Of a stretch of 6,629 nucleotides of DNA, positions 1 to 5,658 are shown in pieces (positions within the stretch are counted from its first letter, which is position 1; the number at the start of each line of letters is the position of its first letter). The DNA is from an uncultured Eubacterium sp. GTDB taxonomy: Bacteria > Bacillota_A > Clostridia > Lachnospirales > Lachnospiraceae. The stretch lies in contig CANTHI010000213.1 of assembly GCA_947653505.1 (NCBI GenBank), positions 1 to 6,629 on the forward strand, in the 5' to 3' direction. Both the position numbers and the translations under genes were made by a program. A model generated the notes under the pieces. That model searched no databases and was not told the DNA's origin. It saw nothing but the letters and a program-made list of their open reading frames with translations.

Positions 1-1
1 G

Positions 2-367
2 CAGGAATGCAGTTACGAGATCCGTTTTCTTGGCTGCGGCGTCCTCTCCCAAAAAGGCTTTGCCACAACGATCCTGACCGGAGGAGGGAACAACTCTTAT
101 GTAGCTGTATTGTCAAACGGAAACCCGATTGTGCTGAGCAATGTCCAGAGCCGCAATACGTTATCGGTAGATCCGGACGCCGTGATCTGCTGGGTCAGCC
201 AGTCCGGCTACTGTGATCCGCAGATCAAGGCAGACATTAACTGGAAGACCTTTATCGGTCAGGCTTCCGGCGAATCGTACGCTTTTGAATGGAGTGGAAA
301 CCAGCCTGTTTCTGTCATCGTACAGCCAACCGAACGGCGGGGCGGTATTCAGCTGCGTATGGATTAG
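2..367 (+). CDS. AIM24-family protein, C-terminal part (5' end outside window)
   Basis: An open frame enters from the left edge and ends at TAG 365-367, giving about 121 residues. The segment QKGFATTILTGGG, followed by LSNGNPIVL, a VDPDAVICWV stretch, IKADINWKTFIGQASGESY and VIVQPTERRGG, matches the C-terminal half of AIM24 (DUF124/TIGR00266-like) beta-sandwich proteins. The function of bacterial AIM24 proteins is poorly defined; the name comes from a yeast mitochondrial inner-membrane organisation protein. No signal peptide or membrane segment is visible in this part. A TTG at 110 could be called as a start, but the homologous sequence clearly continues upstream of it, so it is internal. The gene converges on the calcium ATPase gene and shares its terminator. 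AIM24 genes lying near terD-type genes fits a common stress role, which is inference. Family assignment is from recognised motifs only. Confidence 0.8.
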   Translation, partial: QECSYEIRFLGCGVLSQKGFATTILTGGGNNSYVAVLSNGNPIVLSNVQSRNTLSVDPDAVICWVSQSGYCDPQIKADINWKTFIGQASGESYAFEWSGNQPVSVIVQPTERRGGIQLRMD

Positions 368-370
368 ACT

Positions 371-408
371 AAAAACCCCTGCCGCCTTCCGGCAGCAGAG
401 GTTTTTTT
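371..408. terminator. Bidirectional intrinsic terminator between convergent genes
   Basis: A GC-rich stem (374-386 with 391-403) has a 4-base loop at 387-390. It is followed by seven T on the plus strand (402-408) and by five T on the minus strand (complement of 371-375). It lies 3 bases after the AIM24 stop and about 94 bases after the ATPase stop. The two imperfect positions are C-A mismatches in plus-strand RNA but G-U pairs in minus-strand RNA, where the loop also reads GGAA, a GNRA tetraloop. The hairpin should therefore be more stable for the ATPase transcript, while the plus transcript has the longer U run. Confidence 0.88.
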
Positions 409-424
409 CAATTCCCAGTCTGGT

Positions 425-501
425 TTATTCGTTTTTTTCTTTTACGTCCTTGTCCTTACGCTGTTTCATCAGCTTTTCGCGCTGCTATTCCTTCCAGAGC
501 T
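425..501 (-). other. Possible out-of-frame remnant of the ATPase C-terminal tail
   Basis: Just past the ATPase stop, another minus-strand frame reads QPESVKLWKE, then a TAG (485-487), then QREKLMKQRKDKDVKEKNE ending at TAA (425-427). This lysine/glutamate-rich, codon-like stretch resembles the charged cytoplasmic tails that often follow the last helix of P-type ATPases. It would be consistent with a small frameshift plus a nonsense change that shortened the pump. It could equally be chance in a purine-rich spacer; no homologue was compared. Confidence 0.22.
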
Positions 502-3168
502 TCACGCTTTCGGGCTGCCGGTAACTGCCTTGCGGACCAGATCTACCGGAATCATCGTCGCGCCAAGAATCACAACCGTAATCCATCCGGTTATTCCAAA
601 TGGCACACAGCTGAACATGTTTCCAATCCACGTAAACAGTGGGAATGGGATAAGGGCTGCGTTAACGATCAGCGCCTGTACAAAAATAATCGTAAAAAAT
701 ACCTTCATAAATCCGGTATTTTCATTCAGTCCTTTAAATATCGCAAAAGAATCATCACGGACATTGAACCCGTTAAACAGCGCACTGACAATAAACAATA
801 CAAAATATCCAGTCAGATGCTTCCCTTCATCATTTGCAAAGATTTCCTTAAAAACCGGAAGCTTGAGATATAAAAAGCTCAATATGGTAAGCCAGCCGCC
901 CATCACCGCAATCTGCACCATCATCTTTTTGCTCACAATACTTTCATCCCTGCGCCGCGGCTTTTCTGTCATATACTTCTCCAGCGCCGGCTCGTTACCA
1001 AGCATAATCGCGCCCAGACTGTCCATCACCAGATTGACAAACAAAAGATGTGTCACCTTAAGAGGCTCTTCCACACCGAAAAACGGCGCAATCGCACTGA
1101 CAATAACCGCTGCCACATTAATTACGAGCTGGAACTTGCAGAATTTTAAAATATTGTGATAAATCGTACGTCCATACCAGATCGCATCTTTAATGGATTT
1201 GAAATTGTCATCCAGTATCACGATCTTGCCGGCTTCTTTGGCCGCTTCTGTCCCACTGCCCATCGCAAAACCGACGTCCGCACGTTTCAGTGCCGGAGAG
1301 TCGTTGACACCGTCACCGGTCATACCGACCACCAGATTCATCTCCTGACACAGCCGTACCATTCTCGATTTATCTGTCGGCAGGGCCCGGGCAATCACAC
1401 GGATATCCGGTATGATTTTCTTCACTTCCTCGTCCGACATCTCATTTAACTGCGCAGACGACAATGCCCTGTCTTTCTCACTTTTCAAAAGTCCTGCATC
1501 TTTTGCGATCGCAACTGCTGTCTCGAGCCTGTCACCCGTTATCATAACGACCTGAATCCCGGCCTCCTGCACCTGATGAATCGCATCTCTTGCTTCCGGC
1601 CTGACATCGTCGCGAATCCCGACCAGACCTATAATAACCAGATCATCATTGATGGCATTTTCCACAAGCGGCTTGTGGGAATAGCCAAACGCAAGGACAC
1701 GCATCGCTTTGGATGCCAGATCATCAATCTTTTTGTTTAATACCGTCAGATCAACCGGTTTTTCACTGCCGTCCGCGTCCAGATACTTTACGGCCTGCGC
1801 CAGCAGCTTCTCCGGTGCGCCTTTGTAAAAGGTCTTTCCCACGTTGTCAATCCTTGCCTGACTGAATTTGTTGGCGGAATTAAATCCCTGACCCGCGGTC
1901 ACAACATATTCCTGATTCGCACTGACCGCACCAAATGCCTCTTCTCCCATAAACTTCATCAGCGCCTGATCGGTTGCGTTGCCGCCAATGACTTTATGCG
2001 AAGCGTCAAACATCGACTGCGTATTTTTTCCGATCGCCAGATCCATCATGCTTTTTATTTCCGTATGACTGCCAAGCTCCGGAATCGGTATTGAGCTGCC
2101 GTCTGCCGTAAAGAAATCTACGACTTCCAGCATCCCTTTTGTAATCGTACCTGTCTTATCACTGAACAGAATATTTAAAGACCCTGCCGTCTCGATACCT
2201 TCCGCTTTTCTGACAAGTACATTATGGTCCAGCATTTTACTCGTATTCTGCATCAGCACAAGAGAGATCATCAGCGGCAGACCTTCCGGCACCGCACAGA
2301 CAATAATCACGACTGCCAGTGATACCGCACGGATCAGATCCTGAAAAATGACCTGTATGCCATTGCCAAAATAAGCCGATACGCCTCCGGCCACCATAAT
2401 AAAGTGCACAAAATACAAAATCGAAATCGCAATGGCTCCGATATAGCCAAAAGTAGAAATCTGCTTTGCCAGCTTTGCCAGCTTGACCTTTAGCGGCGAA
2501 TCCGGCTCGTCTTCCTGCATTTCCTCGGCCATCCTGCCCATCATCGTCTTTAAGCCGACTTTTCTTACATCCAGAACGCCTTCTCCATCGAATACTACCG
2601 CGCCGCGGAACAGCGAATGTGCGTCTACAAACGTATCCCCCGTAATATCCTCCGGCAGCTGAAAGCTCTCGTCTGCTCCAGTCTTTTTACACTCCTCCGC
2701 TTCTCCGTTTAATGCGGAGTTGTCTACGCGCAGTGATCCGGAAATAAGAATCCCGTCTGCCGGGATCTTGTTTCCTGACTGCAGCAGCACTTTATCCCCG
2801 GTTACGACATCGTCCACTTCAATTACCGTTACCACACCGTTACGGTAGACCTTACATTCATCCTTTTTCGTACTGTCCTTTAGTTCCCTGTACTTTGTAT
2901 CGCTGGCCACGCCTGTTTTTGCTGACACAAAGGCTACGATCAGCACTGCCACAATGGTTCCAAGCGGCTCATAGATTTCCGCATATCCAAAGAAAAACAT
3001 GACGATCATAAGCGCCGCAATCGCCAGCAGTACCCTGATCATAGGGTCTTCAAATGTTTCCTTGAACTCGTCCCAGAAAGTCGTCGGCTCAGAATCCGGA
3101 ATTTCATTCGATCCATACTTTTTCCGCGACTCCTCTGCCTCTTGATCTGTCAGCCCATTATATTTCAT
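502..3168 (-). CDS. PMCA-type calcium-translocating P-type ATPase (P2B)
   Basis: This 888-residue membrane pump probably exports Ca2+ from the cytoplasm using ATP. The actuator-domain loop reads NGEA (154-157) where TGES is usual. Helix M4 carries PEGLP (294-298), the phosphorylation site is SDKTGT with Asp337, and the nucleotide-binding KGAPE lies at 449-453. ITGD (543-546) and TGDGVND (617-623) complete the P domain. M5 has Asn684 followed three residues later by Ala687, and M6 has NLVMD (Asn712, Asp716). That pattern matches plasma-membrane Ca2+ ATPases with a single Ca2+ site rather than SERCA, which has Glu at the Ala687 position. About ten hydrophobic segments are visible, two pairs before the P domain and six after it. 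The start at 3168 is preferred over an in-frame ATG at 3249 because a GGAGG precedes it and the protein then begins with the family-like MKYNGLTDQEAEESRKKYG. It lies downstream of the ter genes on the same strand, 452 bases away. Mn2+ as substrate cannot be excluded. Confidence 0.93.
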   Translation of the reverse strand: MKYNGLTDQEAEESRKKYGSNEIPDSEPTTFWDEFKETFEDPMIRVLLAIAALMIVMFFFGYAEIYEPLGTIVAVLIVAFVSAKTGVASDTKYRELKDSTKKDECKVYRNGVVTVIEVDDVVTGDKVLLQSGNKIPADGILISGSLRVDNSALNGEAEECKKTGADESFQLPEDITGDTFVDAHSLFRGAVVFDGEGVLDVRKVGLKTMMGRMAEEMQEDEPDSPLKVKLAKLAKQISTFGYIGAIAISILYFVHFIMVAGGVSAYFGNGIQVIFQDLIRAVSLAVVIIVCAVPEGLPLMISLVLMQNTSKMLDHNVLVRKAEGIETAGSLNILFSDKTGTITKGMLEVVDFFTADGSSIPIPELGSHTEIKSMMDLAIGKNTQSMFDASHKVIGGNATDQALMKFMGEEAFGAVSANQEYVVTAGQGFNSANKFSQARIDNVGKTFYKGAPEKLLAQAVKYLDADGSEKPVDLTVLNKKIDDLASKAMRVLAFGYSHKPLVENAINDDLVIIGLVGIRDDVRPEARDAIHQVQEAGIQVVMITGDRLETAVAIAKDAGLLKSEKDRALSSAQLNEMSDEEVKKIIPDIRVIARALPTDKSRMVRLCQEMNLVVGMTGDGVNDSPALKRADVGFAMGSGTEAAKEAGKIVILDDNFKSIKDAIWYGRTIYHNILKFCKFQLVINVAAVIVSAIAPFFGVEEPLKVTHLLFVNLVMDSLGAIMLGNEPALEKYMTEKPRRRDESIVSKKMMVQIAVMGGWLTILSFLYLKLPVFKEIFANDEGKHLTGYFVLFIVSALFNGFNVRDDSFAIFKGLNENTGFMKVFFTIIFVQALIVNAALIPFPLFTWIGNMFSCVPFGITGWITVVILGATMIPVDLVRKAVTGSPKA

Positions 3169-3179
3169 AAGTAATCTGT

Positions 3180-3184
3180 CCTCC
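3180..3184 (-). promoter_or_regulatory. Ribosome binding site deciding the ATPase start
   Basis: GGAGG on the minus strand lies 11 bases before the ATG at 3168-3166. The spacing is slightly long, but no comparable site precedes the upstream in-frame ATG at 3249. The 27 residues between the two ATGs look non-family. Confidence 0.75.
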
Positions 3185-3291
3185 AGTTGTTTTTCCTGCA
3201 GAATCTGTCTCCTGCATATTCCCTGCAAAATCCATATCCTGACAGGCACCCGTTAAAATCCACAATGCCCTTTTGTCAGAATACACCTGAA

Positions 3292-3394
3292 ATATCATTC
3301 CGTGATCTGCACCACGGCCGGCAGAAACACCAGATCGTGTCTGAACCATCATTTTTCAAACACGGTCTGCCGGTGTACATCTCACGGAATATAT
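3292..3394 (-). ncRNA. Candidate structured leader RNA (possible cis-regulator of the Ca2+ ATPase)
   Basis: On the minus strand the sequence folds into one long interrupted hairpin. P1 pairs ATTCCGTGA (3390-3382) with TCACGGAAT (3305-3297), 9 perfect pairs. Next come tandem G-A mismatches (3381/3306 and 3380/3307) and a 5-pair stem (3379-3375 with 3312-3308). P2 pairs CCGGCAGA (3373-3366) with TCTGCCGG (3325-3318), 8 perfect pairs. P3 pairs CGTGTTTGAA (3364-3355) with TTCAGACACG (3345-3336), 10 pairs, closing a 9-base loop AAATGATGG. A one-sided 10-base internal loop (3335-3326) and a 5-base one (3317-3313) interrupt the stems. The two non-Watson-Crick stem positions, 3377/3310 and 3359/3341, are G-U pairs only in minus-strand RNA, which favours a role in the ATPase transcript. 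It ends about 128 bases before the ATPase start. I do not recognise a known riboswitch class; a mobile inverted-repeat element is the main alternative. Confidence 0.5.
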
Positions 3395-3430
3395 GTTTCC
3401 TCATATGATAGTATTTCAGTTTCAGACTGT

Positions 3431-3463
3431 TTTATACTTATTTTATTCAATAAGTTTGTATCA
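3431..3463 (-). promoter_or_regulatory. Possible ATPase promoter with overlapping palindrome
   Basis: The minus strand has an extended -10-like TGATACAAA (3463-3455) without a clear -35, directly followed by a perfect palindrome with 7-base arms ACTTATT and AATAAGT and a 6-base spacer (3455-3436). A second -10-like TATAAA (3436-3431) sits at its other end. The palindrome could be an operator covering the start site. Placement fits an origin for the ATPase leader RNA. The promoter call is weak because no good -35 box is visible. Confidence 0.33.
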
Positions 3464-3521
3464 GCTTTCTGAATCTGCGTTTTCACAAACAATCCTGCAT
3501 ATTTTCTGATGTTTTTCAATA

Positions 3522-3590
3522 TTTTATTTCATTGTTTTTTATTTCATTATTTTTTATTTCTCATTTTTATTTCATTTTTTATTTCATTAT
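3522..3590. repeat. AT-rich tandem-like repeat of ATTTCATT cores
   Basis: ATTTCATT cores occur at 3526, 3541, 3569 and 3581, with a variant ATTTCTCATT at 3556, separated by T runs. Core-to-core distances are 15, 15, 13 and 12 bases. On the minus strand it reads as A-rich AATGAAAT units upstream of the possible ATPase promoter, where it could act as an UP-like or bent-DNA element. It may also be a simple low-complexity spacer. Confidence 0.55.
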
Positions 3591-3606
3591 CTCCCGGTTC
3601 CATATC

Positions 3607-3621
3607 AAAAAGCGGCCCGCT
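3607..3621 (-). terminator. Weak hairpin with U run at the end of the ter operon
   Basis: On the minus strand AGCG (3621-3618) pairs with CGCT (3614-3611) around a 3-base loop GGC, followed by four more T. The stem starts in the stop codon of the last terD gene. With only 4-5 pairs it is probably a leaky terminator, so read-through into the ATPase gene is possible. Confidence 0.28.
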
Positions 3622-4211
3622 CAGACATATCTGTTTGCAAGCTCGCCTAATCCCGGATCTGTCGTTCCCTGTCCGACAGCGCTGAATTTCCACTCACCGT
3701 TGTGTCTGTAGATTTCTCCAAAAATCATCGCTGTCATTCCGGAATAATCTTCCGTCAGGTTGTATTTGCACATTTCACTGTTATTTCTCTGATCTACCAG
3801 CCGGATAAACGCATTCTGTATCATCCCGAAGTGCTGTTTGCGCTGCACAGCCTGATAAATATTTACTACAATCACAATACGGTCATATTCAGCCGGAATC
3901 TGTCCCAGATCTACGAGAATCTGCTCATCATCGCCTTCCCCGGCACCTGTCAGATTATCACCCAGATGCTGGATCGCTCCTGTCTTATGCCCAAGATTTC
4001 CAAAATAAACGATATCAGACTTGTCACACAATCTGCCATTTTTTAATAACAGCGCAGATGCGTCACAATCGACCGGCTTTGGCTTTGGTGCGAAAAATCC
4101 TCCTTTTGCCCTTTGTGCCTCATCCCATCCCAAGCCTACCATCATTTTGGAAAGACCTGCATGCTCTTTTGATAAACTGACCTTCTGGCCCTTTTGCAAA
4201 CTAACTGACAT
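3621..4211 (-). CDS. Divergent TerD-family protein (third ter paralogue)
   Basis: This 196-residue protein is a cytoplasmic TerD-domain beta-sandwich of the tellurite/chemical stress family, expected to bind Ca2+. The N-terminus [13 protein letters not shown] and the motif [15 protein letters not shown] (84-98) are typical, as are the NAFIRLVD strand (133-140) and the HNGEWKFSAVG end region (170-180). It differs from its two neighbours in having an inserted GGFFAPKPKP segment (37-46) and VDCDAS (47-52) where they have DFDLDAA, so the first Asp of that acidic motif is lost. The C-terminus ends in a family-untypical TDPGLGELANRYV. An AAGGAGG 7 bases before the ATG fixes the start. It is last of three co-directional genes, 30 bases after the previous stop, and likely co-transcribed. 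The altered acidic motif suggests modified metal binding, possibly a scaffold or regulatory role, which is inference. Confidence 0.92.
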   Translation of the reverse strand: MSVSLQKGQKVSLSKEHAGLSKMMVGLGWDEAQRAKGGFFAPKPKPVDCDASALLLKNGRLCDKSDIVYFGNLGHKTGAIQHLGDNLTGAGEGDDEQILVDLGQIPAEYDRIVIVVNIYQAVQRKQHFGMIQNAFIRLVDQRNNSEMCKYNLTEDYSGMTAMIFGEIYRHNGEWKFSAVGQGTTDPGLGELANRYV

Positions 4212-4241
4212 GAAACTGCCTCCTTTTTTCCTGCGGTCCTG

Positions 4242-4823
4242 TTATTCCGCATCCACGCCATACTGTGCGCACAACGCTTTCAGCCCGCCCTGATAGCCGC
4301 TGCCGATCGCGTTAAACTTCCATTCACTGCCGTTTTTATATACTTCTCCAAACACCGCAGCCGTTTCAATCGAAAAATCTTCACCGAGATCATAACGCAG
4401 CATTTCTTCTCCCGTATCCTCATTATAGATCCGGATAAACGCATTGCTGATCTGCCCGAAATTCTGGCGTCTTTGTTCCGGCTCATAAATAGTAACCGTA
4501 AAAGCAATTTTTGTAATATTTTCCGGCACTTTGCCCAGATCAATTTTAATCTGCTCATCGTCGCCTTCCCCGGCACCTGTCAGGTTGTCACCCATATGCT
4601 GGACACTTCCGGACGGATGCTTCAGATTCCCGAAAAACACAAAATCCTCCTGTCTGGATACCTTTCCGGTATCGGTCAGCAGAAACGCAGCCGCATCCAG
4701 ATCAAAATCCCCGCCTGTATCAAACTGATTCACATCCCAGCCAAGACCGACGACAACGTTTTTCAGCCCTGGATTTCCTTTCGTAAGACTTACCTTCTGT
4801 CCTTTTTGTAAACTAACTGGCAT
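4242..4823 (-). CDS. terD: TerD-family calcium-binding stress protein (second copy)
   Basis: This 193-residue protein is a canonical single-domain TerD. It opens with [20 protein letters not shown], followed by VGLGWDVN (25-32), the acidic motif DFDLDAAAF (39-47), GNLKHPSG, and [15 protein letters not shown] (78-92), whose Asp and Glu residues form the known Ca2+ sites of the family. The [15 protein letters not shown] block (118-132) and [10 protein letters not shown] (146-155) follow. It has no signal peptide or helices, so it is cytoplasmic. An upstream in-frame ATG (4865) is rejected because a strong AGGAGGG lies just before 4823 and the extra 14 residues overlap the preceding gene. The preceding terD stop is 11 bases away and overlaps this ribosome binding site, which suggests translational coupling. 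It is very similar in layout to the first copy, so the pair probably arose by tandem duplication. Confidence 0.95.
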   Translation of the reverse strand: MPVSLQKGQKVSLTKGNPGLKNVVVGLGWDVNQFDTGGDFDLDAAAFLLTDTGKVSRQEDFVFFGNLKHPSGSVQHMGDNLTGAGEGDDEQIKIDLGKVPENITKIAFTVTIYEPEQRRQNFGQISNAFIRIYNEDTGEEMLRYDLGEDFSIETAAVFGEVYKNGSEWKFNAIGSGYQGGLKALCAQYGVDAE

Positions 4824-4829
4824 CTGATT

Positions 4830-4836
4830 CCCTCCT
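4830..4836 (-). promoter_or_regulatory. Ribosome binding site overlapping the upstream stop codon
   Basis: The minus strand reads TAGGAGGG: the TAG stop of the first terD (4837-4835) is also the start of the AGGAGGG site for the second terD, with 6 bases to its ATG. This arrangement lets terminating ribosomes re-initiate and sets the start at 4823. Confidence 0.85.
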
Positions 4837-5416
4837 AAGCCGTCTCTATTCCATAATGTGCACACAGCGCCGCCAGTCCGCCCTGAAAACCGCTGCCAAT
4901 CGCATTAAACTTCCATTCTCCATTATGCCGGTATAATTCTCCGACAACAACGGCTGTCTCAATGGAAAAATCTTCGCCCAGATCATAACGGATCAGCTCC
5001 GTCCCCGTTGCTTCATCCACAATCCGGATAAACGCGTTGGACACCTGTCCAAAATTCTGCCTGCGGACATCGGAATCGTAGATCGTAACGGTAAAAGCTA
5101 CTTTTTCCACATTCGCCGGAATCTTCGTCAGATCAACCAGAATCTGCTCATCATCCCCATCGCCGGAACCGGTCAGGTTGTCACCCATGTGCTTCACTGC
5201 CCCGCTTGTATGCTCCAGATTGCCATAGAATACAAATTCCTTTTCCGTCGGGCACTTTCCATTCGCACCGGTCATAAACGCCGCGGCGTCCAGATCAAAA
5301 TCTGCACCAGAATCAAATGCATTCACATCCCAGCCAAGTCCAACCATGATATTTTTCAGGCTTGGGTTGCCTTTTGTCAGATCTACTTTCTGTCCTTTTG
5401 ATAAATTAATCGGCAT
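4835..5416 (-). CDS. terD: TerD-family calcium-binding stress protein (first copy, operon leader)
   Basis: This 193-residue cytoplasmic TerD domain protein begins [20 protein letters not shown]. It carries VGLGWDVN (25-32), the acidic motif DFDLDAAAF (39-47), and [15 protein letters not shown] (78-92), all with the acidic residues used for Ca2+ binding in the family. [18 protein letters not shown] (118-135), [10 protein letters not shown] (146-155) and the [17 protein letters not shown] end (164-180) complete the fold. The start is supported by AGGAGG (5430-5425) with 8 bases to ATG. It is the first gene of the three-gene ter operon and follows an extended -10 promoter and a palindrome about 25-50 bases upstream. 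Family knowledge links TerD proteins to tellurite and other oxidant or envelope stress, with a role in metal-ion sensing complexes; the specific trigger here is unknown. Confidence 0.96.
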   Translation of the reverse strand: MPINLSKGQKVDLTKGNPSLKNIMVGLGWDVNAFDSGADFDLDAAAFMTGANGKCPTEKEFVFYGNLEHTSGAVKHMGDNLTGSGDGDDEQILVDLTKIPANVEKVAFTVTIYDSDVRRQNFGQVSNAFIRIVDEATGTELIRYDLGEDFSIETAVVVGELYRHNGEWKFNAIGSGFQGGLAALCAHYGIETA

Positions 5417-5440
5417 AATTTTTTCCTCCTAACAAAATAT

Positions 5441-5470
5441 GATTTAACAATTTTACAAATATTGTTAATC
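5441..5470 (-). promoter_or_regulatory. Palindrome at the ter operon start site (operator or leader hairpin)
   Basis: Arms TTAACAAT and ATTGTTAA, 8 perfect bases each, are separated by 9 bases. The symmetry extends outward to GATT with one unpaired base. It lies 4 bases downstream of the -10 box, so it spans the expected transcription start. That fits a repressor operator; as RNA it would form an AU-rich hairpin ending about 10 bases before the ribosome binding site. Confidence 0.6.
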
Positions 5471-5473
5471 TTC

Positions 5474-5502
5474 ATTGTATCACAGCATGTTTGGACTGTC
5501 AC
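5474..5502 (-). promoter_or_regulatory. Promoter of the ter operon (housekeeping-type, extended -10)
   Basis: On the minus strand GTGACA (5502-5497; 5 of 6 to TTGACA) is followed after exactly 17 bases by TACAAT (5479-5474; 5 of 6 to TATAAT). A TG one base upstream of the -10 makes it an extended -10. The predicted start near 5467 gives a leader of about 50 bases. No sigma-B-type GTTT/GGGTAT pair is seen here. Confidence 0.75.
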
Positions 5503-5578
5503 TAGAAATTTTCAGATAAATGTGCCAGAACTGGGAATGAAACTATTAACAGCAATCTAAAAAAATCTCCCAAACCTG

Positions 5579-5607
5579 ATGACACAACCCCCATTTTATG
5601 GTACACT
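5579..5607 (+). promoter_or_regulatory. Promoter of the PAS-protein gene (extended -10)
   Basis: ATGACA (5579-5584; 5 of 6) is followed after 17 bases by TACACT (5602-5607; 4 of 6) preceded by TGG, an extended -10. The expected start near 5614 gives a leader of about 45 bases. It is divergent to the ter promoter, with about 76 bases between the two -35 boxes. Confidence 0.6.
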
Positions 5608-5642
5608 GATAAAATATGTAATAAATCTATCTGAAATGATTC

Positions 5643-5649
5643 AGGGGGA
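5643..5649 (+). promoter_or_regulatory. Ribosome binding site deciding the PAS-protein start
   Basis: AGGGGGA lies 10 bases before the ATG at 5659. An upstream in-frame TTG at 5650 touches this site and has no room for its own, so the ATG is preferred. Confidence 0.7.
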
Positions 5650-5658
5650 TTGTTTAGT

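Larger units (their letters stand above)
3169..3620. other. Gene-free region between the ter operon and the ATPase gene
   Basis: These 452 bases hold no convincing gene. Going with minus-strand transcription they contain a short GC hairpin at the ter operon end, an AT-rich run with repeated ATTTCATT cores, a palindrome beside possible -10 sequences, a long imperfect hairpin, and about 120 bases of leader before the ATPase start. That leader includes a smaller nested hairpin (CTGAC with GTCAG, enclosing GGCA with TGCC, about 3240-3280) and three copies of TGCAGG. Short open frames here (3187-3408 plus, 3158-3352 minus) lack a ribosome binding site and recognisable sequence. Confidence 0.7.

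Noticed and set aside
530..1449. Long plus-strand open frames opposite the ATPase gene
   Set aside because: They are antisense to a protein with all P-type ATPase motifs and have no domain of their own.
3166..3249. Upstream ATG at 3249 as the ATPase start
   Set aside because: The added 27 residues look non-family and no ribosome binding site precedes it; the ATG at 3168 has GGAGG and a family-like N-terminus.
3158..3352. Small minus-strand ORF of 64 codons overlapping the ATPase start
   Set aside because: No ribosome binding site, begins inside the loop of the hairpin, and has no recognisable sequence; most likely leader RNA.
3292..3394. Mn2+ riboswitch (yybP-ykoY) or M-box in the ATPase leader
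   Set aside because: The conserved loop sequences of these classes, such as GGGGAGUA, are not seen; only the gene context fits.
3187..3408. Plus-strand ORF of 73 codons in the gene-free region
   Set aside because: No ribosome binding site or recognisable motifs; it runs antisense through the structured leader.
3522..3590. CRISPR-like array
   Set aside because: Units are about 8 bases with 4-7 base T-rich gaps; no spacer-sized unique sequence and no cas gene.
4824..4865. Longer second terD starting at 4865
   Set aside because: The extra 14 codons overlap the end of the first terD, and AGGAGGG sits just before the ATG at 4823.
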